DNA of 64,000 bases. Source: Kribbella soli (GTDB lineage: Bacteria; Actinomycetota; Actinomycetes; Propionibacteriales; Kribbellaceae). Of the stretch, positions 1-8,264 are shown in pieces; the first letter of the stretch is position 1, and each line of letters begins with the position of its first letter. Position numbers and translations under genes: made by a program. The notes under the pieces were generated by a model that was not told where the DNA came from, did no database searches, and saw only the letters and a program-made list of their open reading frames with translations. The stretch lies in assembly GCF_004331345.1 (NCBI RefSeq), contig NZ_SJJZ01000001.1, forward strand, positions 1,178,001 to 1,242,000, in the 5' to 3' direction.

Positions 1-717
1 CATCAGGTCGACGAACGCCTGCCCGAATCCGCGGACGATCACCGGCGCCTGCGGCCACAGCCCGTCCAGGTCGACGTCGGCGGTGTACCCGGGCGGGATG
101 TAGGTCAGGCCGGCGTCCGCGGCCTGCGCCGCCCACGCCGATTCCGATGCCGTGGGCAACCGATCCAGGTAGCCGAGCGCGAGCACCACCGCGTCGGCCG
201 CGATCTCCTGGCCGGACCCGAGAATCACCCGCTGGTCCGCAGTGAGCTCGACGGCTCGCTCCGGATGGGTGATGACGGTCGCGGGGAGATCGCGGACGAC
301 GCGCTCCCACACCCACGCCAGGTACTCCGCCTGCACCTGACGCGGTGGGAAGTCCATCGGGCCGGGAGGTTCGAGCCCGGCCTTCTCGAGGATCACCGCG
401 CCCTCGCCGGCGACCCAGGCGGCGAGGTCCGGCCCCGGCACGATCGGTCCCTCGCACTCGACCGACTCGTCGGTGAAGATCGTGACGTCGGACGTCATCG
501 AGTTCATCCACAACAGCCGCGACTGCTCGCGCCGCCAGATCCGCCCGCCACCGGCCGGGAACGGATCCACCACGTGGATCTCGACCCGTCGGCCACCGAG
601 GAACTCTCCGGAACTGGCCGCGAACCGTTCCAGCAACCCTGCAGTCCGCGGTCCACCACCCACGAACACCACCGTCGCCGGCGGCTCCTTCCACGGATGC
701 AGATCGGCCACGGTCAT
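1..717 (-). CDS. FAD/NAD(P)-binding protein, C-terminus cut by window edge
   Basis: The frame starts with ATG at 717 and stays open to base 1, so only the first 239 residues are visible. The N-terminus carries a dinucleotide-binding loop, VVFVGGGPRTAG (about residues 16-27), and later VVLALGYLDRLP, the second conserved strand of the FAD/NAD(P)-binding family related to FAD-NAD(P)-binding domain PF13454. Such proteins resemble lysine/ornithine-type flavin monooxygenases, but the substrate is unknown. Its ATG overlaps the TGA of the LLM monooxygenase before it (ATGA), so it is translated as the last visible gene of the sulfur operon. A role in oxidising an S-substituted substrate is inference. 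Confidence 0.75.
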   Translation of the reverse strand, partial: MTVADLHPWKEPPATVVFVGGGPRTAGLLERFAASSGEFLGGRRVEIHVVDPFPAGGGRIWRREQSRLLWMNSMTSDVTIFTDESVECEGPIVPGPDLAAWVAGEGAVILEKAGLEPPGPMDFPPRQVQAEYLAWVWERVVRDLPATVITHPERAVELTADQRVILGSGQEIAADAVVLALGYLDRLPTASESAWAAQAADAGLTYIPPGYTADVDLDGLWPQAPVIVRGFGQAFVDLM

Positions 718-2030
718 AGCTGGAGCCCTAGGTGGTCCCGGAGCGTTGTGCCGGCGTATTCCGAGCGGAAAACGCCGCGTTCGCGGAGCAGCGGGACGAC
801 GCGGTCGACGAAGTCGTCGAGGCCGGACGGGGTGAGGTGCGGAACGAGTACGAAACCGTCTGCAGCGTTTTCCTGGACGTGCCGGTTGACGGCCTCCGCG
901 ACCGTGGTGGGCGAACCGACGAACGTCTGCCGGTTCTGCTGGTTGATCACGGTCTGCCGCAGCGACCAGCCGTGCTCCTCCGCCTGCGCTCGCCACTCGG
1001 AAACGATCGGAAACGGATCGTTGTACCCGACCCGCCCCTGTGTCACCGACGACCCGACGACCGGGTCCTCGGCCGGCAGCGGACCGTCCGGGTCGTACGC
1101 CGAGAGATCGCGTCCCCAGAGCAGTTCGGCCAGCACCAACGCGGTCGGACCGGAAACCTGCTGCTCCCGGATGTACGCCGCTTTCTCGATCGCGTCGGCG
1201 TCCGTGTCCGCGACCACGACCGTCACCGCGGGCATGATCTTCAGCGACTCGTCGGTCCGCCCGTACTTCGCCAGCCGCGACTTCACGTCCTTGTAGAAGG
1301 TCTGCCCGCCCTCGAACGTCCCGTGCCGGCTGAAGATCACGTCCGCGCTCGACGCCGCGAACTCGCGCCCCTCGTCGCTGTCGCCGGCCTGGATGATCAC
1401 CGGCCGGCCCTGTGGCGACGGCGGCAGACCGAACCGCCCGCGGATGGTGAAGTGCGCGCCGTCGTCCGCGAAGGCCCCAGCGCCCTCGCGGGCGAACGCA
1501 CCCGCCGCCTGGTCGAGGACGAGTTCGTCACCGTTCCAGGAGTCCCAGAGTTTCCGCACGATCCGCAGCGATTCCTGCGCACGGACGTACCGGTCGCCCT
1601 TGTCGAGGTATCCGCCGCGGCGGAAGTTCTCGCCGGTGAACGCGTCCCAGGACGTCACGACGTTCCAGGCCGCGCGGCCGTTGGAGACGTGGTCGAGGGT
1701 CGAGAGTCGTTTCGCCAGTTCGTACGGCTCGTTGAAGGTCGAGTTGACGGTCGCGGCCAGGCCGAGGTGCGTCGTGACCGCGGCCAGTGCGCTGAGCACG
1801 GTCAGCGACTCGGGCCGGCCGACCACGTCCAGGTCGTGGATCCTCCCCTTCACCTCGCGCAGCCGCAGCCCTTCGGCCAGGAAGAAGAAGTCGAAGGTCC
1901 CGCGTTCCGCGGTTTCCGCGAGTTGCCGGAACGATCCGAAATCGATCTGCGACCCGGCCGCGGGGTCCGACCAGACGGTCGTGTTGTTCACGCCCGGAAA
2001 GTGCGCGGCAAGGTGGATCTGCTTGGTCAT
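714..2030 (-). CDS. NtaA/SnaA/DszA-type FMN-dependent monooxygenase (LLM class)
   Basis: A 438-residue flavin monooxygenase of the luciferase-like superfamily, close in length to NtaA, SnaA and DszA (about 440-450). Seen: the opening KQIHLAAHFPG, the RPESLTVLSALAAVT segment, LAATVNSTFNEPYELAKRLSTLDHVSNGRAAWNVVTSW, the family's core flavin-barrel stretch, and an insertion before the RPVIIQAGDS strand. Members use FMNH2 supplied by a separate reductase to cleave C-N or C-S bonds (nitrilotriacetate, dibenzothiophene sulfone, S-substituted N-acetylcysteines as in YxeK). The FMN reductase two genes upstream is the obvious partner. Both ends overlap neighbours by 4 bases (ATGA). Confidence 0.9.
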   Translation of the reverse strand: MTKQIHLAAHFPGVNNTTVWSDPAAGSQIDFGSFRQLAETAERGTFDFFFLAEGLRLREVKGRIHDLDVVGRPESLTVLSALAAVTTHLGLAATVNSTFNEPYELAKRLSTLDHVSNGRAAWNVVTSWDAFTGENFRRGGYLDKGDRYVRAQESLRIVRKLWDSWNGDELVLDQAAGAFAREGAGAFADDGAHFTIRGRFGLPPSPQGRPVIIQAGDSDEGREFAASSADVIFSRHGTFEGGQTFYKDVKSRLAKYGRTDESLKIMPAVTVVVADTDADAIEKAAYIREQQVSGPTALVLAELLWGRDLSAYDPDGPLPAEDPVVGSSVTQGRVGYNDPFPIVSEWRAQAEEHGWSLRQTVINQQNRQTFVGSPTTVAEAVNRHVQENAADGFVLVPHLTPSGLDDFVDRVVPLLRERGVFRSEYAGTTLRDHLGLQL

Positions 2031-3118
2031 CGTGCACTCCTCGCGTACCTGTTCACCGGCCGCCGTAGTCCGAGCCGGCCGCGCAAACTCCCGCCTCGCT
2101 CCCCGGACCCGACCAACCCGCGTTCCCGCAGCACCGGCAGCAACTGCTCCGCGATCACCGGCACGTCCAGCTCGAGCGACGCAGGCCGAAGCTGTACGCC
2201 GTCAACGCCCGCCGCAGCCCATGCCTCGATCAACGAGGCGAGCTGCTCGACACCGTCGACATGCGGCTGCACCGCGGCGGACACGAGAACCAGCGGCCCG
2301 ACCACCTGGCCCGACGTCAACGTCACGCTTCGACCGGCGTCCCCAGCAGTCAGCGTCACACTGCGACGAGCGTTTTCCCGCAGCTCCTGCACCTGAGTCG
2401 ACAGATCGTCGGAATCCGGCAGAAACACCAGTTCCGCATCGGCGGCCGCCTCCAGCGCCTCCGAGGCGCTGACCCGGATCCCGGTGATCGGGTGCCCCTG
2501 CGGCGGCCGCGGGACGATCGACGGGCCCTTGACACTGAACGTCGGCGATTCGAAGTCGACGTAGTGCAGTTTCTCCCGGTCGACGAACCGCCCGGTGGCA
2601 GCGTCCCGGATGATCGCGTCGTCCTCCCAGGAGTCCCACAGGCGACGCCCGGCGTCGACGACGTACCGCGCCTCGCGCCACGTCTCGGCGGCCGGCGCCG
2701 GCTCGCGCCGCCCGATCACCGCGGCCGCTTCGGCCGACGTCGAGACGTCCGCGATCCATCCGGCCCGGCCACCCGAGATGTGGTCGAGCGTCGCGACCGA
2801 CGCCTGCACGTGGAACGGCTCCGTGTGCGTGACGGTGATCGTCGGCAGCAACCCGATCCGTTGCGTCACCGGCGCGACCCGCGCGGCCAGCCCGAGCGCA
2901 TCCAGCCGGACGCTCACCTGATCGAGTACGTCGTCCGGCGCCTCGAGCGCATCCGCGAACGTCACGAGATCGACTCCCGCCGCCTCCGCCCGCTGGGCCG
3001 CGCGTACGGCGAGCTCACCGGTCAGAATCGCCCGCGGATCAACCTCCGGGCCACGCCACGCCCCGGGATCTCCGCCCGCCCCGTCGATCTCGATCGCCGT
3101 GATCAACCCCCGGCTCAT
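2027..3118 (-). CDS. LLM class flavin-dependent oxidoreductase
   Basis: This encodes 363 residues from the ATG at 3118, which overlaps the TGA of the FMN reductase-GNAT gene; the reading frame is open further upstream, but that part lies inside the upstream gene. The barrel core is recognisable: GLLPTITVTHTEPFHVQASVATLDHISGGRAGWIADVS, then VVDAGRRLWDSWEDDAI. It is a second, diverged luciferase-like monooxygenase; the paired arrangement recalls YtmO and YtnJ in the Bacillus ytm/ytn operon. It probably takes FMNH2 from the same reductase. The substrate is not readable from sequence. Confidence 0.85.
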   Translation of the reverse strand: MSRGLITAIEIDGAGGDPGAWRGPEVDPRAILTGELAVRAAQRAEAAGVDLVTFADALEAPDDVLDQVSVRLDALGLAARVAPVTQRIGLLPTITVTHTEPFHVQASVATLDHISGGRAGWIADVSTSAEAAAVIGRREPAPAAETWREARYVVDAGRRLWDSWEDDAIIRDAATGRFVDREKLHYVDFESPTFSVKGPSIVPRPPQGHPITGIRVSASEALEAAADAELVFLPDSDDLSTQVQELRENARRSVTLTAGDAGRSVTLTSGQVVGPLVLVSAAVQPHVDGVEQLASLIEAWAAAGVDGVQLRPASLELDVPVIAEQLLPVLRERGLVGSGERGGSLRGRLGLRRPVNRYARSAR

Positions 3119-4170
3119 GACGCCACCTTCAACGCGACCGGGAGGTCCTTCCTGAACGGCAACGGACCGATCGACTCGGGATCGGCCTCGGTGTCGAACT
3201 GCGGCTCGAACCCGACCGCCAGATACAGCCCCGCCGCCTCCGGCTGCCGCGGACCGGTCGTCAGATACAACCGCCTGTACCCGAGATCGAGCGCCGCCGC
3301 CTCCAGTTCGGCAAGCACGCGACGCCCCAGACCCTGCCGACGATGCAGATGCGACGTCCACATCCGCTTCACCTCGGCGGTCTCGTCGTCGTACCGACGG
3401 ATCGCACCGCCGGCAACCGTCTGGTCGCCGTACCGCAGCAGCACGAACGCGCCGCCCCGCTCGACGTGGAAGTCCGACGGCGGTACTTCGGTCAGCTGCG
3501 TGTTCTCGTTCGTACGCCCGTACCGCGTGCTGTACTCGACGACCAGATCCGCCAGCAACGGCGCCGCCTCGGGATCCTCCGGCCGCGCCCGGACCGCCTC
3601 CACCGCGGCGATCTGCACCGGCGTACTCTCCACCGGCTGCCCGCCCTCGACGGTCGCCAGGAACGCCTCAGTCACCTGATACAGCGGGACCGATGCCACC
3701 GGATCGAGCAGCAGCCCGCCACCGTCGTACAGCTGGACATGCGAGGACAGGACGAACCAGCCCTGCCCGATCGCGCCCGCGCCGAGGCTGGTGAGCACCG
3801 GCCGGAGCGCGTAGTCGATCACCAGCACATGCGCCGGCGTGCCACCCGTTGCCAGCGGCAACACTGTCTTGCCCTTCAACGCGTACTGCGGCAGTAGGTC
3901 GAGAAACACCTTCAGCAAACCGGAGTACGCCGCCTTGTAGACCGGGGTCGTGACCACGACCGCATCCGCGTTCTCGAGCACCGAGGCCGCCGCGGAAATC
4001 GCTGGATCGTCGGCCTGACCCCGCAGCAACGGCTCGGCCGGAAGATCGCGCAACACGATCGGCGTGACGGTGTGGCCGTGGCTGATCAGGCGCTTGGTGA
4101 CATAGTCGAGCACCGCGTCGGTCCGCGACGGGACCGACGGGCTGCTGGAGATCGTTGCAATGGTCGCCAT
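3115..4170 (-). CDS. NADPH-dependent FMN reductase fused to GNAT acetyltransferase
   Basis: One 351-residue protein with two domains. Residues 1 to about 178 are an SsuE/MsuE-type flavodoxin-like FMN reductase (opening MATIATISSSPSVPSRTD for the FMN phosphate; VVVTTPVYKAAYSGLLKVFLDLLP). Residues about 205-351 are a GNAT domain (HRRQGLGRRVLAELEAAALDLGYRRLYLTTG is the acetyl-CoA pyrophosphate loop and following helix). The AGGAGAA Shine-Dalgarno sits before ATG 4170. In Bacillus S-(2-succino)cysteine-type pathways a GNAT enzyme (YxeL) acetylates the substrate and an FMNH2 monooxygenase (YxeK) then breaks it. The fusion would tie acetylation to cofactor supply; that link is inference. Confidence 0.88.
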   Translation of the reverse strand: MATIATISSSPSVPSRTDAVLDYVTKRLISHGHTVTPIVLRDLPAEPLLRGQADDPAISAAASVLENADAVVVTTPVYKAAYSGLLKVFLDLLPQYALKGKTVLPLATGGTPAHVLVIDYALRPVLTSLGAGAIGQGWFVLSSHVQLYDGGGLLLDPVASVPLYQVTEAFLATVEGGQPVESTPVQIAAVEAVRARPEDPEAAPLLADLVVEYSTRYGRTNENTQLTEVPPSDFHVERGGAFVLLRYGDQTVAGGAIRRYDDETAEVKRMWTSHLHRRQGLGRRVLAELEAAALDLGYRRLYLTTGPRQPEAAGLYLAVGFEPQFDTEADPESIGPLPFRKDLPVALKVAS

Positions 4171-4179
4171 CGAGTTCTC

Positions 4180-5136
4180 CTATTTCTTCGGCAGACCGGG
4201 CGGGTTGATCAAGGACTTCGGGACGGCCTCGCCCTGCAGGCCCCACTTGGCCAGCACCTTCGCGTAGCTGCCGTCGGCGATCGCCGCGTTCAGCGCGTCC
4301 GCGAGCGGCTTCACGAGACCGTTGTCCTTCTTCGTCGTGATCCCGACCAGGCCCTGCACGGGATAGCTGGACGAGACGGTGCCGACGATCTCGGTCTTGT
4401 GCTGGGTCGCGACGTGGTACGACGCGTTCGGGTTCGGGCCGAGGTACAGATCGATCCGGCCGGACTGCAGCGCGAGGTAGGTGTCCGCAGCCTGCTGGTA
4501 GTACTTGAGGTTCGCGGGTTTCCGCCCGGCCGCGACGTTCTGCTTGTTCCAGTCGACCAGGATCGCTTCCTGCAGTGTTCCGGAACCGACCGCGACGTTC
4601 TTTCCGGAGATGTCCGCCGGACCGGTGATCTTGAGCCCCGACCCCAGCTTCGCCTCGAACGCGTGCAGCCCGAGCCGGTACGTCGCGAAGTCGTACTTCT
4701 CCTTGCGCAGCTCGGAAACTCCGATGTTCGAGATTCCGACCTGGTATTTCCCGGAGTCGAGCCCGAGGAACAGGTTCTCCCAGCTCGTGGTGTCGATCTC
4801 CGCCTTCAGCCCGAGGACGCTCGCGACCAGGTAGGCGACGTCGATCTCGACGCCGATCGGCGTCTTGTTGTCGTCCGCCGTGAACCCGAGCGGCGGCAGA
4901 CCGCCGCCGGCCGAGCCGTTCCCGATCACCAGCTTCCCGGACTCCCGCACCGAGGCCGGCAACTCGGCCGCGATGCTGTCCACCTTCGCCGACGTGATGT
5001 GCTGCTGGTCGGCCGAGGTGTCGAACGCCACCGCCGACGTGTCACCGCTCTTGGCAGCGGGTTGAGTTTGTGGATCCGCACAAGCGGCCGCTGCCAGCAG
5101 AACCACCCCGAGCACTACGCTCCAACGTTTTCTCAT
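4180..5136 (-). CDS. Amino-acid ABC transporter substrate-binding lipoprotein
   Basis: A 318-residue extracytoplasmic binding protein of the bacterial family 3 fold (PF00497). The N-terminus is a lipoprotein signal (MRKRW, hydrophobic run, lipobox AAAC around residue 19). Later segments typical of polar amino-acid binders are IGVEIDVAYLVASVLG, WENLFLGLDSGKYQVGISNI and KYDFATYR. It is a paralogue of the next gene upstream: both end with a G-Y/S-YAKVL-W block and INPPGLP. Tandem binding proteins also occur in Bacillus (YtmJ/YtmK). The ligand is probably a cysteine derivative or cystine-like amino acid, judging from the operon and not from the binding residues. Confidence 0.9.
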   Translation of the reverse strand: MRKRWSVVLGVVLLAAAACADPQTQPAAKSGDTSAVAFDTSADQQHITSAKVDSIAAELPASVRESGKLVIGNGSAGGGLPPLGFTADDNKTPIGVEIDVAYLVASVLGLKAEIDTTSWENLFLGLDSGKYQVGISNIGVSELRKEKYDFATYRLGLHAFEAKLGSGLKITGPADISGKNVAVGSGTLQEAILVDWNKQNVAAGRKPANLKYYQQAADTYLALQSGRIDLYLGPNPNASYHVATQHKTEIVGTVSSSYPVQGLVGITTKKDNGLVKPLADALNAAIADGSYAKVLAKWGLQGEAVPKSLINPPGLPKK

Positions 5137-5145
5137 CAGCTGTCC

Positions 5146-6078
5146 TCAGCTCGTCAGGGGAAGGCCGGGCGGATTGATCTCGGACTTGCCGACCGCCTCG
5201 GTCGACACGTTCCAGCGCTCCAGGACCTTGGCGTAACTGCCGTCCGCGATCACGCCGTTGATCGCCGCCTGGTAGGCCTTCACCAGGCCGCTGTCCTTCT
5301 TTGTGGTGGCCGCGATCAGGCCCTGCAGCGTCGGCCCGGCGCCGGAGAACTTGCCGATCGTCTCGGTCTCGCCGGACGTCTTCACGTGGTACGCGATCGA
5401 CGGGTTCGGACCGAAGTACCCGTCGATCCGCCCGGAACTCAGGGCCAGATACGTGTCGGTGTTCTTCTGGAAGTACTTGATCGTTGCCGCCGGCAACCCG
5501 GCCTTGACGTTGGCCTCGTTCCAGTCGACCAGGATCTTCTCCTGGTTCGTCCCCGAGCCGACCGCAATCGTTTTCCCGGCGATGTCCTTCCCGCCGGTCA
5601 CCCGCCAGGTCCCGCCCTTCTTCGCCTCGAACGCGATGTCGTCCTTGCGGTACGTCGCGAAGTCGTACTTCTGCTTGCGCTTCTCCGTGACGGTGATGTT
5701 CGAGAAGCCCACGTCGTACTTGGCAGAGTCGAGACCGACGAACAGGTTCTCCCAGCTGGTGACCTCGATTTCCGGCTGCAGCCCGAGCGCCTGCGCGACC
5801 AGATAGGCGATGTCCACCTCCAGCCCGATCGGCGTCTTGTTGTCGTCGGCGTAGAAGCCGAGCGGCACACTGCCGCTGCCGAAGCCGGCTCCGACGACCA
5901 ACGTGCCGCGGTCGCGGACCTTCGCCGGCAGCAACGCGGCCGCAGCCTCATTGCGAGTGGTGGTGACCCGGTTCTGCTCGGCGGAGGTGTTGACCCCGGT
6001 GTCCGAGGCCGCGGTGGCCTGCGCGCCACAACCGGCCAGCGTGAGCAGTGCAAGGGACAGGACAAGAAGTCGTTTCAT
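5146..6078 (-). CDS. Amino-acid ABC transporter substrate-binding lipoprotein
   Basis: This protein has 310 residues from the ATG at 6078; a GTG directly upstream at 6081 is an alternative. The lipoprotein signal MKRLLVLSLALLTLAGCGA gives a modified cysteine at about residue 17. The family 3 binding-protein core is clear (PIGLEVDIAYLVAQALG, SWENLFVGLDSAKYDVGFSNITV, YDFATYRKD). It sits one base into the stop of the ATPase gene (TGATG) and is followed 9 bases later by its paralogue. The two presumably feed the same permease with different or overlapping ligands. Confidence 0.9.
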   Translation of the reverse strand: MKRLLVLSLALLTLAGCGAQATAASDTGVNTSAEQNRVTTTRNEAAAALLPAKVRDRGTLVVGAGFGSGSVPLGFYADDNKTPIGLEVDIAYLVAQALGLQPEIEVTSWENLFVGLDSAKYDVGFSNITVTEKRKQKYDFATYRKDDIAFEAKKGGTWRVTGGKDIAGKTIAVGSGTNQEKILVDWNEANVKAGLPAATIKYFQKNTDTYLALSSGRIDGYFGPNPSIAYHVKTSGETETIGKFSGAGPTLQGLIAATTKKDSGLVKAYQAAINGVIADGSYAKVLERWNVSTEAVGKSEINPPGLPLTS

Positions 6079-6830
6079 CACAGCACCTTCGAGATGAACG
6101 CACGGGTGCGCTCGTGGACGGGGTTGTCGAGCACTTCCTTCGGAGGACCTGACTCGACGATCCGGCCGTCGTCGATGAAGACGACCGTGTCGGCGATCTC
6201 CCGGGCGAATCCGATTTCGTGGGTGACGACGACCATCGTGGAACCGTCGCGAGCAAGCTCCTTGATCACGTCGAGGACCTCGCCGACGAGTTCCGGGTCC
6301 AACGCGCTGGTGGGCTCGTCGAACAGCAGCACCTTCGGTTTCAGCGCCAGCGCGCGTGCGATCGCGACACGTTGCTGCTGACCGCCGGACAGTTGCCGCG
6401 GGTAGGCATCGGCCTTCTCACCCACGCCGACGCGCTCCAGCAGCTCCCGCGCGAACGGCTCGACCTCGCTGCGCTTGCGGCGCTGCGCCGACACCGGCGC
6501 CTCGACGACATTCTCCAGCGCGGTGAGATGCCCGAACAGGTTGAAGTTCTGGAACACGAACCCGACCTGCGACCGCTGCCGCAGGATGTCGCGCTCCCGC
6601 AGCTCGTGCAGCTTGTCGCCGCGGCGTCTGTACCCGATCAGCTCGCCGTCGATCCGGATCAGCCCGCGATCCACCTTCTCCAGATGGTTGATCGACCGCA
6701 GCAGCGTCGACTTCCCCGATCCCGACGGGCCGAGGATCACGGTGACCGCGCCGGCCTCGACCTCGAGGTCGATCCCCTTCAGTACTTCGAGATCGCCGAA
6801 GCTCTTGTGCACACCCTTCACGTCGATCAT
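6078..6830 (-). CDS. Polar amino-acid ABC transporter ATP-binding protein
   Basis: This 250-residue ATPase has all motifs: Walker A GPSGSGKST (about residue 33), Q-loop VFQNFNLF, signature LSGGQQQRVAIARAL, Walker B VLLFDEPTSALDP and the switch histidine in VVVTHEIGFA. It belongs to the GlnQ/HisP/TcyN group. The start is ATG 6830, which overlaps the permease stop by ATGA; the frame is open far upstream, but that part is the shadow of the permease gene. It energises uptake through the permease encoded just upstream. Confidence 0.95.
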   Translation of the reverse strand: MIDVKGVHKSFGDLEVLKGIDLEVEAGAVTVILGPSGSGKSTLLRSINHLEKVDRGLIRIDGELIGYRRRGDKLHELRERDILRQRSQVGFVFQNFNLFGHLTALENVVEAPVSAQRRKRSEVEPFARELLERVGVGEKADAYPRQLSGGQQQRVAIARALALKPKVLLFDEPTSALDPELVGEVLDVIKELARDGSTMVVVTHEIGFAREIADTVVFIDDGRIVESGPPKEVLDNPVHERTRAFISKVL

Positions 6831-7720
6831 CGCGTCGTACCTCGCGCGAAGCGGCGTTCCACGTAGTACTGCACGATCGACAGCAGTGTGGTCAGGACGA
6901 TGTACCAGACCGTGGCGACCATCAGCAGCGGTACGACGCGACTGTTCCGGCCGTAGATCACCTGCACCTGGTAGAAGAGCTCCGGGATCGCCATCACCGA
7001 GACGATCGAGGTGCCCTTGAACAGGCTGATCACCTCGTTCGCGCCGTTCGGCAGGATCGAGCGCATCGCCTGCGGCAGCACGATCCGGAAGAACTGCCGC
7101 CGTTTCGGAATGCCCAGCGCGGCGGCGGCCTCGGTCTGGCCGGCGTCGACGGAAATGATTCCACCGCGGATGATTTCCGCGGCGTACGCCGCCTGATGCA
7201 ACGCCAGTCCCAGTACGGCGGCGCCGAGCGGACCGAACAGGTTGTTCGTACTGAAGTGCACGAACTCCGGGCCGAACGGGATGCCGAGGCTGAGCTCCTG
7301 GTACAGGTAGGCGATGTTGAACCAGAACAGCAGCTGCACAATCAACGGGATCGAGCGGAAGGCCCAGATGTAGCCCCAGGCAACTACCTGCAGGAACGGG
7401 CTGCCGGACAACCGCATCGACGCGAGGACGGCGCCGAGCACGAAGCCGAGCACCGTGCCGTACACCGTCAGCTGCACGGTCACCCAGAGCGCCGAGAAGA
7501 CGGTCCGGGTGGCGAAGAACTGGAAGAACGTCGGCCAGTCCCAGCCGGGGTTGGTGGCCAGTCCGTGCACGAACATCGCGAGTAGGACGAGGACGACGCC
7601 GACGCCGACCCAGCGCCACGGATGCCGCCGGGCGACGACGGTCAGATCGGCTTCGAGCGGTACTGCGGTCGCCGGCGGTCCGGTGGTACCGGACGCGGAC
7701 GTGACTGAAGTGGTGGACAC
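6827..7720 (-). CDS. Polar amino-acid ABC transporter permease
   Basis: A HisM/GlnP-type permease of 297 residues. I choose GTG 7720 because AGGGAG lies 7 bases before it; an ATG 66 bases further upstream gives an implausible Arg-rich extension. The hydrophobic segments begin at about residue 40 (WVGVGVVLVLLAMFV). The ABC-interaction loop is present as EAAAALGIPKRRQFFRIVLPQAMRSILP, preceded by AYAAEIIRGGIISV. A single permease gene implies a homodimer. It is the first structural gene of the sulfur operon, 113 bases after the leader peptide. Confidence 0.92.
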   Translation of the reverse strand: MSTTSVTSASGTTGPPATAVPLEADLTVVARRHPWRWVGVGVVLVLLAMFVHGLATNPGWDWPTFFQFFATRTVFSALWVTVQLTVYGTVLGFVLGAVLASMRLSGSPFLQVVAWGYIWAFRSIPLIVQLLFWFNIAYLYQELSLGIPFGPEFVHFSTNNLFGPLGAAVLGLALHQAAYAAEIIRGGIISVDAGQTEAAAALGIPKRRQFFRIVLPQAMRSILPNGANEVISLFKGTSIVSVMAIPELFYQVQVIYGRNSRVVPLLMVATVWYIVLTTLLSIVQYYVERRFARGTTR

Positions 7721-7788
7721 GATGACACTCCCTGGCGGTGGGCAGGCTTCGCGGGCCCTGCGACGGCGGAGGGCGGCAGCGGGCAACA

Positions 7789-7808
7789 GGCGTCCGGAAG
7801 CGGACGCC
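7789..7808 (-). promoter_or_regulatory. Strong hairpin between leader peptide and permease (candidate attenuator)
   Basis: An 8-bp perfect stem (GGCGTCCG / CGGACGCC) with a four-base loop lies between the leader stop and the permease start. There is no following U-run, so it is not a classical intrinsic terminator. It could be part of a translation- or Rho-coupled attenuation device controlled by ribosome stalling on the leader; this is inference. Confidence 0.45.
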
Positions 7809-7833
7809 TTGACAGGACGTGAGAAGACTCAGG

Positions 7834-7908
7834 TCAGCGCAGACAGAGGGCGCTGGAGACCCGGAGGAGGTCGATGTGGAGGCGGTAGTACGGCGGCTTG
7901 CGCGTCAT
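7834..7908 (-). CDS. Cysteine-type leader peptide (24 aa) of sulfur operon
   Basis: A 24-codon frame starts at ATG 7908, with GGAGA six bases upstream, and ends TGA at 7834. The product begins MTRKPPYYRL and contains HIDLLRVSSALC, two residues before its end. That block is the hallmark of the short actinobacterial 'putative leader peptides' found before sulfur-assimilation and cysteine/methionine genes, where the C-terminal cysteine codon senses cysteine supply through ribosome pausing (described in mycobacteria). It precedes an amino-acid ABC transporter and flavin monooxygenases, which fits induction under cysteine shortage. Confidence 0.85.
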   Translation of the reverse strand: MTRKPPYYRLHIDLLRVSSALCLR

Positions 7909-7961
7909 GCCCGTCTCCTCTCGTCGGTCGTGTCATTTCAGTATGGGACGAGACTGAAAGA

Positions 7962-7989
7962 TTAGTAAGTCGGTCGACAAAGCTCTCAA
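7962..7989 (-). promoter_or_regulatory. Candidate promoter of the leader/sulfur operon
   Basis: Reading the minus strand, TTGAGA (7989-7984) and TACTAA (7967-7962) are separated by 16 bases, in an AT-rich island that stands out in this GC-rich DNA. The predicted transcript would carry about 45 bases of leader before the leader-peptide ATG. The stretch from 7909 to 8264 otherwise holds no gene I can support. Confidence 0.4.
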
Positions 7990-8163
7990 TATATGGACGG
8001 CTTATACCGGCCTGGAGGGCCTGCTCGACGCCAAACGCCGGGTGATCCGCGTCACGGTGGCGGCGACTTTCTTGCCCAGCCGGTTCACGCCTGAGCATGT
8101 ACCGGACGGCAGGACGCCCTCACCGAGCGTGTTCGATTTCGTTGATCTTTTCGCAATCCGTGT

Positions 8164-8193
8164 TTGAGGCGGCCGTGACCTCCTCGTTATGGT
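8164..8193 (+). promoter_or_regulatory. Candidate promoter of the M23 peptidase gene
   Basis: TTGAGG (8164-8169) and TATGGT (8188-8193) are 18 bases apart, about 70 bases before the chosen GTG start. The transcript leader would then be short and very C-rich (runs of CCCCTCCCC), too short for a known c-di-AMP riboswitch. Confidence 0.4.
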
Positions 8194-8264
8194 CATTCAG
8201 TCGCCGTACCCCCTCAACGGCAAATCGCCGCCCCTCCCCTCCCCCCTCCCCTGGAAGGCTCCCC

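Noticed and set aside
732..2396. Long open frame on the plus strand across the LLM genes (554 codons)
   Set aside because: It is Arg/Gly/Val-rich and antisense to clear enzyme genes; such shadows are expected in 70% G+C DNA.
8194..8264. c-di-AMP (ydaO) riboswitch before the M23 peptidase
   Set aside because: The candidate promoter leaves only about 65 bases of C-rich leader, far too short, and the ydaO core motifs are absent.
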